64,000 nucleotides of DNA, from assembly GCA_963781785.1 (NCBI GenBank), contig CAWAHD010000002.1, positions 4,216,001-4,280,000 of the forward strand, given 5' to 3'. Position numbers and translations under genes: made by a program. Below are positions 1-7,485 of the stretch, piece by piece (the first letter of the stretch is position 1; every line of letters starts with the position of its first letter). The stretch comes from CAWAHD01 sp963781785. GTDB lineage: Bacteria > Planctomycetota > Planctomycetia > Isosphaerales > Isosphaeraceae. The notes under the pieces are model-generated. The model was not told the DNA's origin. It saw nothing but the letters and a program-made list of their open reading frames with translations, and ran no database searches.

Positions 1-498
1 GATAACCGTGGGTCGATTATCGCGGGTCGTAGCGCAGCAAGCACGCTCATAATGAGAGGCGCACGTTCGTTCGGTCGTTCGTTCCTTGCTTGTGCCCCCC
101 ATCCGCCCACAATGGAACACGCCAGGATGAAGCGTGAATGCGAAGCACGAGGCACATGCGCGCGGCCACGTCTAGACCTCAGCCAGCCGGGCCGGTCGGG
201 CGAATGCCCGCCGGCTCCAGCATTCTCCAGAGGTTCGCGCCATGTACCGAATCAGCCAGAACGGACAAGAGCCCATCATCGACGTCGACCAAGTCGAAGC
301 GACCGAGCCTGCGATCCGCTCGGACAAGCCCGATCGATCTGCTGAGATCAGCCGGGATCCGCTGGCTAGTGGCCACACGTCGAGACGCTGGGGTGCCGGG
401 ATCAAACGGGATGATGGTTCGGTGGCGATTGAGCACGATCCGTGGCTAGACTCGTGCCAGGTGACCAATGGGCGCCAGCCGTTTGTTCTGGCAATCTG
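1..498. other. Window start, no supportable gene
   Basis: Several overlapping open frames on both strands cover this stretch, but none has a recognisable domain, a convincing ribosome binding site or a composition that singles it out. A plus-strand frame at 242-499 would encode an 85-residue polar protein of no known family; I regard it as unproven. The stretch sits directly upstream of a recombinase remnant and is probably decayed mobile-element DNA. Confidence 0.3.
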
Positions 499-624
499 AA
501 CGAACGCAGCCATCAGAAAACGCGTAAGTTCCTAGCGGGACACAACAGTCCGCGAACGACGCACGTCTACAACGGGCTGCAGAAAAAAGTCACGCCGAAC
601 ATCCTAAAGCGGACATGGCTCTGA
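499..624 (+). pseudogene. Tyrosine recombinase (integrase) C-terminal remnant
   Basis: The translated tail contains KFLAGHNSPRTTHVYNGLQ followed by a short basic end and a stop. This matches the end of the catalytic domain of phage/XerC-type tyrosine recombinases, where a conserved (L/M)xGHxxxxTTxxY block supplies the second histidine and the nucleophilic tyrosine. Only about 40 residues are present; the Arg...Lys...HxxR part upstream is absent in this frame, so the fragment cannot be active. It probably marks the edge of an old integrated element. The assignment rests on motif recognition alone. Confidence 0.6.
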
Positions 625-662
625 TCGTGTGAGCAGCCACTGTAACGTGTGAGTACTAACCG

Positions 663-1193
663 ATGTTGGCAATTAATGACGACGGCCGCTTCGCGTTGCC
701 TGCTGGTGCGGATCGGGACTTCACGACATTTCTTAAACAGAATCACGTGGCGTGTGTCGGGGTTGGACAGGTCCGTAGTCCATTCGATCCCGCGAACGTC
801 CAGAAGCTGTATCTTGAGTGGGTCAAGCGGCGACAGCGACGCATTAGGCGACGCATCGTTATAACCCCAGTTGTTGTTACAACAGTGATCGTTGTGATAT
901 GCGCGATCTTCGTGGCCAGGCCGACCCAGCCTCCGGGGCTGCGCCCGCAGGTCGCCGACGCCGCCGCGCCCCCCGCACCCGCCATTGGGGACGAGCCGAA
1001 ATCCGCGCCCTACCTGCTGACGGAGGTTGATCGCATCCTTAAATCAATGACTTTAGGAAACATTGCATTCAACACCCCTGCTTCCATGCGTTGCGATGAG
1101 AAGACCAAGATTCAGCTTCTTCTTTCGTCGCGAACAGCTATCGAGGAGTTGAAGCAGAAGATCAGTGGTCTCGGCGAGAAAGTGGGTGGATAG
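663..1193 (+). CDS. N-terminal part of a membrane CHAT protein, ended by an in-frame TAG
   Basis: This 176-residue frame has a cytoplasmic N-terminus, a basic stretch (RRQRRIRRR) and one strong membrane segment (about residues 69-87). A Pro/Ala-rich linker follows, then the start of an extracytoplasmic beta domain (NIAFNTPASM, then TKIQLLLSS). That domain is completed only in the next reading frame segment, which lies in the same frame. The frame ends at TAG 1191-1193; two sense codons later the following ORF continues. Together they read as one protein of about 543 residues. The N-terminus resembles no family I can name. No clear ribosome binding site precedes ATG 663, so the start is uncertain. 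Confidence 0.6.
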   Translation: MLAINDDGRFALPAGADRDFTTFLKQNHVACVGVGQVRSPFDPANVQKLYLEWVKRRQRRIRRRIVITPVVVTTVIVVICAIFVARPTQPPGLRPQVADAAAPPAPAIGDEPKSAPYLLTEVDRILKSMTLGNIAFNTPASMRCDEKTKIQLLLSSRTAIEELKQKISGLGEKVGG

Positions 1194-1199
1194 ATCCAG

Positions 1200-2294
1200 G
1201 TGGCTGATGTGATGGAAGCAAATCTCTACGGCGAAGCCTTTGAAACGCACCCTCTCAGACCAGCCCGGCAAGCGGTCGGTGGAGCTGACGATACCGAATG
1301 GCAGTGGGAGATAGTGCCAAAAGAACCTGGGAATCAGGAACTTCATCTCGTCATTTCGGCTGTCTTGAACGTGCGGGGCCGAGAGGGTTCCAAAGTGCTC
1401 AAGGTTTATGATCGAACAATTGATGTTCACGTGACAATATCACAACTGAGCAGAACGTTTCTTGCAAATAACTGGCCATGGCTTTTGGGGGTGGTAGGAT
1501 CAATTGGGGCACTGGTACTCGCGAGGTCAGTCGGATGGCGGCGGTTGCGGGGAGGTCGACGATTCCCGAACGTCATCGCATCCAAGGTACTCGTTAGGAA
1601 GGTAAACGTCTTACTTTTCGCCGCCAATCCGCGTGGGACCGATCCGCTCGATCTCCATCGAGAATTTCGAGAGATCGATGAGGAAGTTCGTTTTGGGGAG
1701 TTCCGTGACGCCCTGGAACTGACCATCGTGCCGGGAACCCGGCTAGTGGATCTTCTCCGTAAGCTCAATGAGGCCCATCCGGACATCGTCCACTTTAGCG
1801 GCCACGGCAATATCGATGAAGAGATCATTCTTGAGAGCAGGGAAGGAGACCCTGCGGCTCCGGACAACACGAGAGCCTTGGCTCGGGATATGCAGCGTTT
1901 GGAACCAGTGCATGAGGCGAGACGGGCCGGCTCTCCCGGGCCGCTGAGCAAATCTGCGCTGGTTGACATACTCAAGGCTTGCAACCGGGAGAACATTCGC
2001 GTCGTCGTGCTCAACGCTTGTTACACGCGTCCCCAGGCCGAGGCACTTGCCGAGGTCATTGACTGCGTGATCAGCATGAACCGGGCGATCAGCGATGTGG
2101 GGGCCATCAAATTCGCCGCCTCCTTTTACGGCGCCCTGGCATTCGGCCTTTCGGTCAAGAAAGCTTTCGACCAAGGCCTGGCCCGGCTGACGGCCGAGGG
2201 TATGTCGGAGAGCGAGACTCCCGAACTGATGGTCCGCGCGGGAGTGGATCCCTCGGCGCTTGTTCTCGTCGCCCCGGTGGAACGCCCAACTTGA
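1200..2294 (+). CDS. CHAT-domain (caspase-like) membrane protein, C-terminal part
   Basis: Residues 1-80 complete an extracytoplasmic beta domain (TEWQWEIVPKEPGNQELHL). A membrane segment follows (about 92-109), then a basic stop-transfer stretch. Residues 134-340 are a cytoplasmic CHAT domain, a clan CD peptidase fold related to caspases. The catalytic dyad is visible as His in HFSGHG (about 198-203) and Cys274 in LNACYT. CHAT proteins of bacteria, notably planctomycetes and cyanobacteria, act as effectors in conflict or cell-death pathways and as partners of TPR and STAND proteins. The GTG at 1200 is only a formal start: upstream sequence in the same frame is homologous and is cut by one TAG. 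Whether the two parts are made as one protein is unknown. The neighbourhood holds recombinase remnants and a TIR-type gene. Confidence 0.8.
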   Translation: MADVMEANLYGEAFETHPLRPARQAVGGADDTEWQWEIVPKEPGNQELHLVISAVLNVRGREGSKVLKVYDRTIDVHVTISQLSRTFLANNWPWLLGVVGSIGALVLARSVGWRRLRGGRRFPNVIASKVLVRKVNVLLFAANPRGTDPLDLHREFREIDEEVRFGEFRDALELTIVPGTRLVDLLRKLNEAHPDIVHFSGHGNIDEEIILESREGDPAAPDNTRALARDMQRLEPVHEARRAGSPGPLSKSALVDILKACNRENIRVVVLNACYTRPQAEALAEVIDCVISMNRAISDVGAIKFAASFYGALAFGLSVKKAFDQGLARLTAEGMSESETPELMVRAGVDPSALVLVAPVERPT

Positions 2295-2374
2295 ACGAAC
2301 TTTAACCAAGTCAAAGATAGGCGGCCAGCGGATTTGGTCCAGCTGAAAATAGCGATAGCACAGCCAGCCCGGGC

Positions 2375-2995
2375 CTACTTCTTCGGAAACGCCTCGTTCG
2401 GCACCTTTGCGAGCCGCGCACGCGCCTGATAGAGCCGCTGTCGCACGACCGGCAAGCACTTCTCGAGATATGCGTCCCCAAGCTTGGCGCTTGGCTTGAT
2501 GCGCTGCTTAGTTGTCAGGTCCTGATACGCTTCGCGGGCAGCCAGCAAGCACTCCGTCTCCCAGTCCTCGATGGTCCCTTCCGCCGTGGTGTCCTGACTT
2601 TGGGACGATGGTAGTACCGTGAGTTCCTTGAGCCAGTAATCCTCGCTCGTGCTGATCCGAGCGATAATGCCGCCGTCCCATAAGCTGTGCATGTTCGTCC
2701 GGCGGTCGAAGAACCGAAACCGGGTGTCGGGGATCGTCTTCCGACCACTTGGAATCGTACTTGGGCTCATCGAGCGGGACGTCGACGTACTGCCAGGGGC
2801 AGTCTTCGGCAGCGTCCGGCGGTTGTCATCGGCCCAGGTCGAGGCGTCGGCGATGCTCTCGCCTTCATCGAGCAGAGCCGCGACTGCGGCCTTGGCTTTC
2901 GGGTTCAGGTTCTTCTCGGCGAGCCGGGAAATGACCCGGTGACCGGGGCGTCCCCAGGCCCAGGCGGGTGATGAAGTCTGAAGGCCGATCAACAA
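2375..2995 (-). pseudogene. S1/P1-type nuclease, internally deleted and frameshifted
   Basis: The N-terminus has the family hallmark WGRPGHRVISRLAEKNL, in which the first Trp of the mature enzyme and a following His bind zinc, preceded by the end of a signal peptide. STWADDNRR follows. At about 2795 the frame changes: a shifted frame reads WQYVDVPLDEPKYDSKWS, the expected family sequence. The frame then returns at RFFDRRTNMHSLWDGGII, which matches the family after its central zinc-binding helices. The central segment with the HxxxD and HxPLH ligands (roughly 60 residues) is missing. The C-terminus (YLEKCLPVVRQRLYQARARLA) is intact. Loss of ligands plus frame damage argues for a dead gene. Confidence 0.75.
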
Positions 2996-3181
2996 TGCGC
3001 GGCCGAGGCTGAACCACGAACGGTAGGAAGTCGTCTGGGGTAAGCGTAAGGCATGATCGACTCGAAGGCGCGTGCCGGACCCTTTGCTTTGACCGAGGCT
3101 GCGCCTGGATTATGATCGCGGCATATCGACGCGGCAATCTTACTCCGAATGCCGGTCATCTCGCCTCCGGCGGATCCGCCC

Positions 3182-3454
3182 ATGAAACTCCGAATCCATC
3201 TGTCGACGCTGTGTCTTTTGGTCGCGGTGGCCGCGCTCACCATCGCACTCGTTTTGCTAACCGCCCGCCACAACAGTCAACTTCAGGCCATGACCGCGCA
3301 ATTCAATGCAGAGCTTGCCGAGCAAGCCCGACGTCACGACGCGCAACTTATAGCACAGGCTGTTGAGTTCAAGCTGCAGCTCCTGGACTTGACCCACAAA
3401 CACGACGCTGAACTTGCCGCCATGGGAGCCGCGACGGCATCGGCAAAACCATGA
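3182..3454 (+). CDS. Small single-pass membrane protein with coiled-coil tail
   Basis: Starting at ATG 3182 the product is 90 residues: MKLRIHLSTL, a hydrophobic segment (about residues 8-28), then an Ala/Gln/His-rich helical tail with heptad-like spacing (AQFNAELAEQARRHDAQL and a second similar repeat). An upstream ATG at 3149 adds 11 Pro-rich residues that look like leader DNA. The layout suggests an inner-membrane anchor with a periplasmic or cytoplasmic coiled coil. I do not recognise a family. The gene stands alone between a decayed nuclease and an IS66 insertion. Confidence 0.5.
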   Translation: MKLRIHLSTLCLLVAVAALTIALVLLTARHNSQLQAMTAQFNAELAEQARRHDAQLIAQAVEFKLQLLDLTHKHDAELAAMGAATASAKP

Positions 3455-3799
3455 CATGCGGTTAGCCTATCTCCAAAGGTTGAGGCGTGGAAGACATTCT
3501 CGATTCGCTCGACGCGTTTTCCAGGATTCGCGCGACCACGGTCCGGGCCGCTGCGACGTCGATGAGCACTTGTTCGACCCGTTCCCAGGAACGAAGGTCT
3601 AACCACGAGCATGGCACAAGGTGGTCCGATGCCGATCCGGATGACGCCAGCGATAAGCGGGACCGAGGGCGGCATGGCGATCCGATCTTGGACGTGCAGG
3701 GTGCCGACTACCGGGCTGATGGGTCATCATCGACCGGCGATTGCTGGCGGTCGCGCGCGACAGCTTGAGTCACAGCCAATGATTATGTCCCCGCCTTGT
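3455..3799. other. Gene-poor stretch before the IS66 insertion
   Basis: Short overlapping frames exist on both strands but none carries a recognisable domain. I see no RNA gene or array. It ends at the left copy of the IS66 target duplication, so it is the left half of the sequence the element entered; the right half leads into the TIR-FGE gene. Confidence 0.4.
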
Positions 3800-3807
3800 A
3801 GTTTCCG
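3800..3807. repeat. Left target-site duplication of IS66
   Basis: The octamer agtttccg abuts the left inverted repeat and recurs exactly at 5345-5352 beyond the right inverted repeat. Eight bases is the duplication length typical of the IS66 family. Confidence 0.9.
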
Positions 3808-3828
3808 GTAGCCGTTCATAGGGTGGGG
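3808..3828 (+). repeat. IS66 left terminal inverted repeat
   Basis: This 21-bp end matches the reverse complement of 5324-5344 at 16 positions. The shared core includes CGTTCA and a terminal TGGGG. Confidence 0.85.
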
Positions 3829-3837
3829 TAGGTCGAA

Positions 3838-4407
3838 TCAAGCAACTTTGGATCGCGTCCGGGTGAGTCGCAAAAGAGAGGGAAGGGCGTGGCCACGACG
3901 GTCTGCTTCAAAGCACGAAGTCAGGTAATCCAAGACGTTGTGGCCCTGTTGCCTACAGGTCGCCACCACTGTCAGCATTCGCTCGACGAATCGGCTCCCA
4001 TGCACACTGTCGGTCCCGCCGCTGATCCGCCTCCAGATCACCGCATGCCGCAACGCTCGTTCCACAACGTTGTTCGTCGGTGCGATTCCCTGGACCCGCG
4101 CGAAGGTCCACAGACCTTCTTCCACCTTGAGAAGCTCGAAGCACGTGGCCGCCGTTTTCGCGCACGGGCACCTCGACCCTTCCAGAAGGGTTTGCTTGAC
4201 CTCCCGACGCAAGCGGTGCATCCGCTCTTGAAACGCATTCCAAGGCAAAGTTCCGTCGCGCACTCGGTGCCAGTGGCGGAACAGCCGGTTCGACAACGAA
4301 AGCAACCGCTGTCCGATGCTCTCGCCTTCACCACCCCGGTCGATCATCGCTTGGAAGTCTCGGCGGAGATGCGCCAGCAGACTTGACGCCCGAATGCCTT
4401 GATCCAC
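3838..4407 (-). CDS. IS66 transposase, C-terminal part (frameshifted)
   Basis: From AHLRRDFQAMIDRGG onward this frame continues the IS66 transposase. It contains the third catalytic residue, Glu, in PTNNVVERALRHAVIWRR, followed by the conserved SVHGSRFVERMLTVVATCRQ and the C-terminal helix NVLDYLTSCF. The apparent ATG at 4407 is incidental. A single one-base indel around 4380 separates it from the N-terminal part. IS66 does not normally use programmed frameshifting in this gene, so this is either an inactivating mutation or a sequence error. Confidence 0.88.
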   Translation of the reverse strand: MDQGIRASSLLAHLRRDFQAMIDRGGEGESIGQRLLSLSNRLFRHWHRVRDGTLPWNAFQERMHRLRREVKQTLLEGSRCPCAKTAATCFELLKVEEGLWTFARVQGIAPTNNVVERALRHAVIWRRISGGTDSVHGSRFVERMLTVVATCRQQGHNVLDYLTSCFEADRRGHALPSLLRLTRTRSKVA

Positions 4408-5288
4408 TCATACGCGCTGAACCGGTCACTGCCGACGACCTGATCGTCTTTGCTCCCCAAGAGAGCCGCCGCGACTTCGCCACTACGACTTTTGGCGATG
4501 GTAAAGACCGTGCAAAAGCTGGTCACCGTGGCCCACAGCCAAGCCTTGTGACGATTCTCACGCCACGACGTCTCGTCGATATTAACCACCGAGGACTTAT
4601 GGACCGAAGTCGCGAGTTCGTTGTAAGGGGCTTCAAGGGCGATGGCCGACTGCCGTTCCAGCTTGGAGACCATCCCGGTGGAGATCGAAAGAGTAAACAG
4701 GTCGCTTACCAACTGCTGGATCTGACGCTTGCTGAGGCGATAGGCCCCCGCGAGCACGGCCAGCACCGCCTGAAGGTACGGGCCGAAGCATCCAGTGGGG
4801 ACGCCCGGTGGCAAGGCAGCGCAGGTCGTCTCGCCGCAGCCAGGGCAGGTCAGACGATGGAGCCGATACTCATCGACGATCGGCTCGATCTTGGGCAGTT
4901 CGGCGACTTGATGGATCAAGGGTTCGGGGTCGTCGCCGCAGAGTTCATGACCGCATCGGCGGCAAGCAGTCGGCTTACAGTGGGTCGTCCCGCGAATCTT
5001 TTCGGGTGGGACCAAGGCGCGGTGGGCCTTACGATGTCCGGGCTGCCCGCCGCGTTTCTTTCCGCTGGGAGAAGCCGGGGGCTTGCGCTTCATTCCGATC
5101 GGATCAGAGGATGGGGGCTTCGACGAGTTGGTGGAGTTGAGCTTCAGCCGATTCTCGAGATCGTTGACGCGCGCTTCAAGTTTGGCAAGGCGCAGTTCGT
5201 AGAACTCGACGAGCGCAAGAATCGCCGCTTGGACCTCGGGCGAAGCCGTCTGCCACAGGGGTTCTGGAATCGGGGGCGTCCATGCCAT
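4344..5288 (-). CDS. IS66 transposase, N-terminal and central part (frameshifted)
   Basis: This frame holds the leucine-rich helical N-terminus (about residues 25-50), the linker NSSKPPSSD typical of IS66 TnpC, and a zinc-finger-like segment with CRRCGHELCG and CPGCGETTC. It also holds the first two DDE carboxylates, Asp in VNIDETSWREN and Asp in VGSDRFSAYEW. After KAFGRQVCW the frame departs from the family sequence; the continuation AHLRRDFQAM lies in the overlapping frame of the next entry. The break is near 4380. Intact members are about 480-520 residues, so the two frames add up to the expected length. Confidence 0.9.
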   Translation of the reverse strand: MAWTPPIPEPLWQTASPEVQAAILALVEFYELRLAKLEARVNDLENRLKLNSTNSSKPPSSDPIGMKRKPPASPSGKKRGGQPGHRKAHRALVPPEKIRGTTHCKPTACRRCGHELCGDDPEPLIHQVAELPKIEPIVDEYRLHRLTCPGCGETTCAALPPGVPTGCFGPYLQAVLAVLAGAYRLSKRQIQQLVSDLFTLSISTGMVSKLERQSAIALEAPYNELATSVHKSSVVNIDETSWRENRHKAWLWATVTSFCTVFTIAKSRSGEVAAALLGSKDDQVVGSDRFSAYEWIKAFGRQVCWRISAETSKR

Positions 5289-5323
5289 GCAGGTAGAATA
5301 ATTGCGTCATTCGCAAACGACAA

Positions 5324-5344
5324 CCCCAGACTGTGAACGCTTAC
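5324..5344 (-). repeat. IS66 right terminal inverted repeat
   Basis: Read on the minus strand it begins GTAAGCGTTCA, the usual GTAA start of IS66 ends, and pairs with 3808-3828. It lies 36 bp upstream of the transposase start. Confidence 0.85.
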
Positions 5345-5352
5345 AGTTTCCG
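5345..5352. repeat. Right target-site duplication of IS66
   Basis: Exact copy of the octamer agtttccg at 3800-3807, directly outside the right inverted repeat. Confidence 0.9.
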
Positions 5353-5429
5353 AAAGGTGAGCCCGCTATCGTTGATATCAGTCATATGCTTGCCGAACGC
5401 CGTAGTTGCTCGTATCGATCGAGTGCTCG

Positions 5430-6590
5430 ATGACCAAGATCTTCCTCTCCTATCGGCGTCAGAATGCGGCCGGCGTTGCCGGACGAATCTACGACCGACT
5501 GCGTGCTCACTTCAGCCCCGGTTCTATCCACTGGTCATACGTCGCCGTGTTGCCTTTGATGACTTGCTTTTGCGTCATGAGTTACGTCGTCACGATCCAG
5601 CGCGGTCAGCAACCACCGCCGGCAGAGACCTTCTTTCGCAAGCCGTCTCGCACCGAGCAAGTCGGCGACAATAAGACTGCCTCTCCGAAGCCGCGCCCCG
5701 CCGACGGCTCCAAACCGGCACCACCCCTGACGGACGTCGCATTTCCCAAGCCCGCGCCGCCATCGCAACACCCCGAGCCATCTTCCCCACAGCCGATACG
5801 AGGTTGGACAAGCTCAGTTGGGATCAAGTTGGTTCGCATTGAGGCCGGCGAGTTCCTGATGGGCACGACCAAGGATCAGATGGATCTGTTAATTCGAGCT
5901 TTTTCCGATCGGGAGTGGTATGCCCAAGAGCAGCCATCCCATTCGGTGCGGCTCAGCAAGGCCTTCTATCTCGCCATTCACGAGGTCACGCAGGGCCAGT
6001 ACCAGGCGGTCATGGGAGAGAACCCGAGTCATTTTCGAGGATCGGTTGACCTGCCGGTGGAGACTGTGTACTGGTTCGACGCGGTCCAGTTCTGCAATGA
6101 GCTGAGTAGGCGGGAGAAGCGTACGCCGTTCTATCGGATCGTCAAAGGGGACAGTATCGAGGTCACCGTTACCGGTGGTAATGGCTATCGCCTTCCGACG
6201 GAGGCCGAATGGGAATATGCCTGCCGGGCGAAGCGGTCGACCCTGTACCCCTTCGGCGACGACTTCGGCCCGTTGGGCGAACACGCGTGGTACCTTGGCA
6301 ACTCCGAACGAAAGACCCATCCAGTCGGCCAGAGGCTCCCGAACGCATGGGGCCTGTATGATATGTTGGGAAACGTCTGGGAATGGTGTGCCGATGGGTT
6401 TGACAAGAGATATTACGCGTCATCGCCGCCAACTGACCCGCCGGGCACGACAAGGACCTCGCCCCGGGTTAACCGAGGCGGGTGCTGGTACAATAGGCCG
6501 GAGGTCTGCCGGCCAGCGAACCGCAACGAGTCCGTCCCCGGGGGCCGAGACTACTCCCTCGGCTTCCGCGTAGCCGCATTCCAGGACTGA
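5430..6590 (+). CDS. TIR-remnant / membrane / formylglycine-generating-enzyme-like protein
   Basis: The ATG at 5430 begins MTKIFLSYRRQNAAGVAGRI, the first strand and helix of a bacterial TIR domain. After about 28 residues the TIR sequence stops, and a membrane segment follows directly (about 35-55). A Pro-rich linker follows, then an FGE-sulfatase (SUMF1-like) domain from about residue 120 to the end. The FGE-like domain shows its usual landmarks: GEFLMGTT, EVTQGQYQAVMGENPSHF, YRLPTEAEWEYACRA, GLYDMLGNVWEWCAD and SLGFRVA. Full TIR-FGE proteins carry some 130 TIR residues with a catalytic Glu; here about 100 residues are missing without loss of frame. The FGE-like part probably binds or senses rather than oxidises cysteine. 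An IS66 element sits in the upstream region and may have altered its promoter. Confidence 0.85.
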   Translation: MTKIFLSYRRQNAAGVAGRIYDRLRAHFSPGSIHWSYVAVLPLMTCFCVMSYVVTIQRGQQPPPAETFFRKPSRTEQVGDNKTASPKPRPADGSKPAPPLTDVAFPKPAPPSQHPEPSSPQPIRGWTSSVGIKLVRIEAGEFLMGTTKDQMDLLIRAFSDREWYAQEQPSHSVRLSKAFYLAIHEVTQGQYQAVMGENPSHFRGSVDLPVETVYWFDAVQFCNELSRREKRTPFYRIVKGDSIEVTVTGGNGYRLPTEAEWEYACRAKRSTLYPFGDDFGPLGEHAWYLGNSERKTHPVGQRLPNAWGLYDMLGNVWEWCADGFDKRYYASSPPTDPPGTTRTSPRVNRGGCWYNRPEVCRPANRNESVPGGRDYSLGFRVAAFQD

Positions 6591-6718
6591 GCCGGAAACG
6601 GGGCCGTCGAACGGAGGCCGGACCGGCGGCGCGGCGGAGCCTACCTACGACGGACCGCGCAGGTTGCGGAAGCACGAGCGGCAGGAGCACAAGGCTTACT
6701 GCTCGCCCAGGTCACTCC

Positions 6719-6808
6719 TCGGTCAAGCTCATGCCGGGGACATACGTACATGTCTTGCCGACCGATGATGCCGCACTGGCCGATGGCCTCGATCGGTTGT
6801 TCGGTTGA
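6719..6808 (+). pseudogene. Tyrosine recombinase 3' remnant beside tRNA-Thr
   Basis: The frame reads TYVHVLPTDDAALADGLDRL then FG and a stop. This is close to the C-terminal end of tyrosine recombinases of the phage-integrase family (nTYxHvLPtDDxaAadgLdrlf), starting just before the nucleophilic Tyr. The upstream catalytic part is not found in this frame. It lies 88 bp from a tRNA gene, the classic integration target of such enzymes. Confidence 0.6.
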
Positions 6809-6857
6809 GATTGGCTACAAACCGGCCCAAAATCATCGCCAATCACCAGAATGACGA

Positions 6858-6893
6858 ACGCCGCAAGATCCTACGCTTGCGGCGTTTTCGTTT
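6858..6893 (+). terminator. Perfect 10-bp hairpin with T-rich tail
   Basis: Arms ACGCCGCAAG (6858-6867) and CTTGCGGCGT (6876-6885) pair perfectly around an 8-nt loop, followed on the plus strand by TTTTCGTTT. It would terminate plus-strand transcription from the TIR-FGE/recombinase side. It also lies just past the 3' end of the minus-strand tRNA and could act on that transcript as well, though the minus-strand tail is less T-rich. Confidence 0.65.
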
Positions 6894-6895
6894 AT

Positions 6896-6968
6896 AGCCA
6901 CCGGGGGGACTCGAACCCTCAACCCCCGCTTTACGAAAGCGGTGCTCTACCGATTGAGCTACGGTGGC
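6896..6968 (-). tRNA. tRNA-Thr (anticodon CGT)
   Basis: On the minus strand the acceptor arms GCCACCG and CGGTGGC pair fully. The D arm is GCTC/GAGC. The anticodon stem CCGCT/AGCGG encloses the loop TTCGTAA with anticodon CGT, and the T loop is TTCGAGT. The T stem (GAGGG/CCCCC) has one A-C mismatch. The discriminator is U, as expected for threonine tRNAs, and no CCA is encoded. Total length is 73 nt. Confidence 0.95.
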
Positions 6969-7485
6969 ATCTGCCGGCGCAAGGGAAACCCACGATGGCC
7001 AGCCTCCTGAACATAGTCTACGTGAACTGGGCGGATATGCAAGGCAACCACGTCCCTGGCGGCGTGCCGGGGCCACGAAGGTGATCAACAAGAGCACCAA
7101 GCGGCCAGCATAACCCGGATAATCAGACAAACTCGAACGCTTCCCCAAAAATCTTGGGAAATCGTCTCTCTTTCACGCACCAAAAACAGCCTTTCTGTAG
7201 ATCATCCCAGGTAGGGAGATTAGACAACACCTGCATCCAGCAATCGCCCAAAGACCCCGGCCGCAGGTCTCCCGACAGTTCGGCGCGGGCCTCCCGAACT
7301 CGCCACAACTTGGACTTTGGCCTGGAAGATTCCGAGAAGTGATCACCGGCCCGTTCCTCCGTGGGATATTAGCGAATGCTCTGGCGTTACCGCCGTGAAT
7401 CAAAGGATGAAGGATGAATCAGAGCAGGGCGGCGGCCGTGAGGGGGCGCCGCGGCTGTTGTGAGAGCCGTGGCGCCGCCAGATAC
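6969..7485. other. Intergenic stretch upstream of tRNA-Thr
   Basis: No frame here carries a recognisable domain. It must contain the tRNA promoter (minus strand, upstream of 6968), but I cannot identify -35/-10 boxes with confidence. No second copy of the tRNA 3' end, which would mark an attachment site, was noticed nearby. Confidence 0.35.

Larger units (their letters stand above)
3808..5344. mobile_element. IS66-family insertion sequence (1537 bp)
   Basis: The ends are defined by imperfect inverted repeats (3808-3828 and 5324-5344, 16 of 21 positions identical), both beginning GTA, and by an exact 8-bp direct repeat outside them. The only cargo is a transposase of TnpC type on the minus strand; no tnpA or tnpB accessory gene is present, so this is the single-gene form of the family. 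The transposase is frameshifted once. The exact target duplication indicates a fairly recent insertion, while the mismatches in the repeats are normal for the family. The element lies 85 bp upstream of the TIR-FGE start codon. Confidence 0.93.

Noticed and set aside
1191..1193. TAG decoded as an amino acid by an alternative genetic code
   Set aside because: Other genes in the window end in TAG at family-appropriate places (for example kdsA), so TAG is a normal stop here.
3838..5288. Programmed -1/+1 frameshifting in the IS66 transposase
   Set aside because: IS66 TnpC is a single-frame gene; the overlap region shows no slippery heptamer, and similar indels hit unrelated genes across the window.
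4383..5336. Plus-strand 317-aa frame
   Set aside because: It is wholly antisense to the IS66 transposase, which has family motifs and terminal repeats; this is a high-GC shadow frame.
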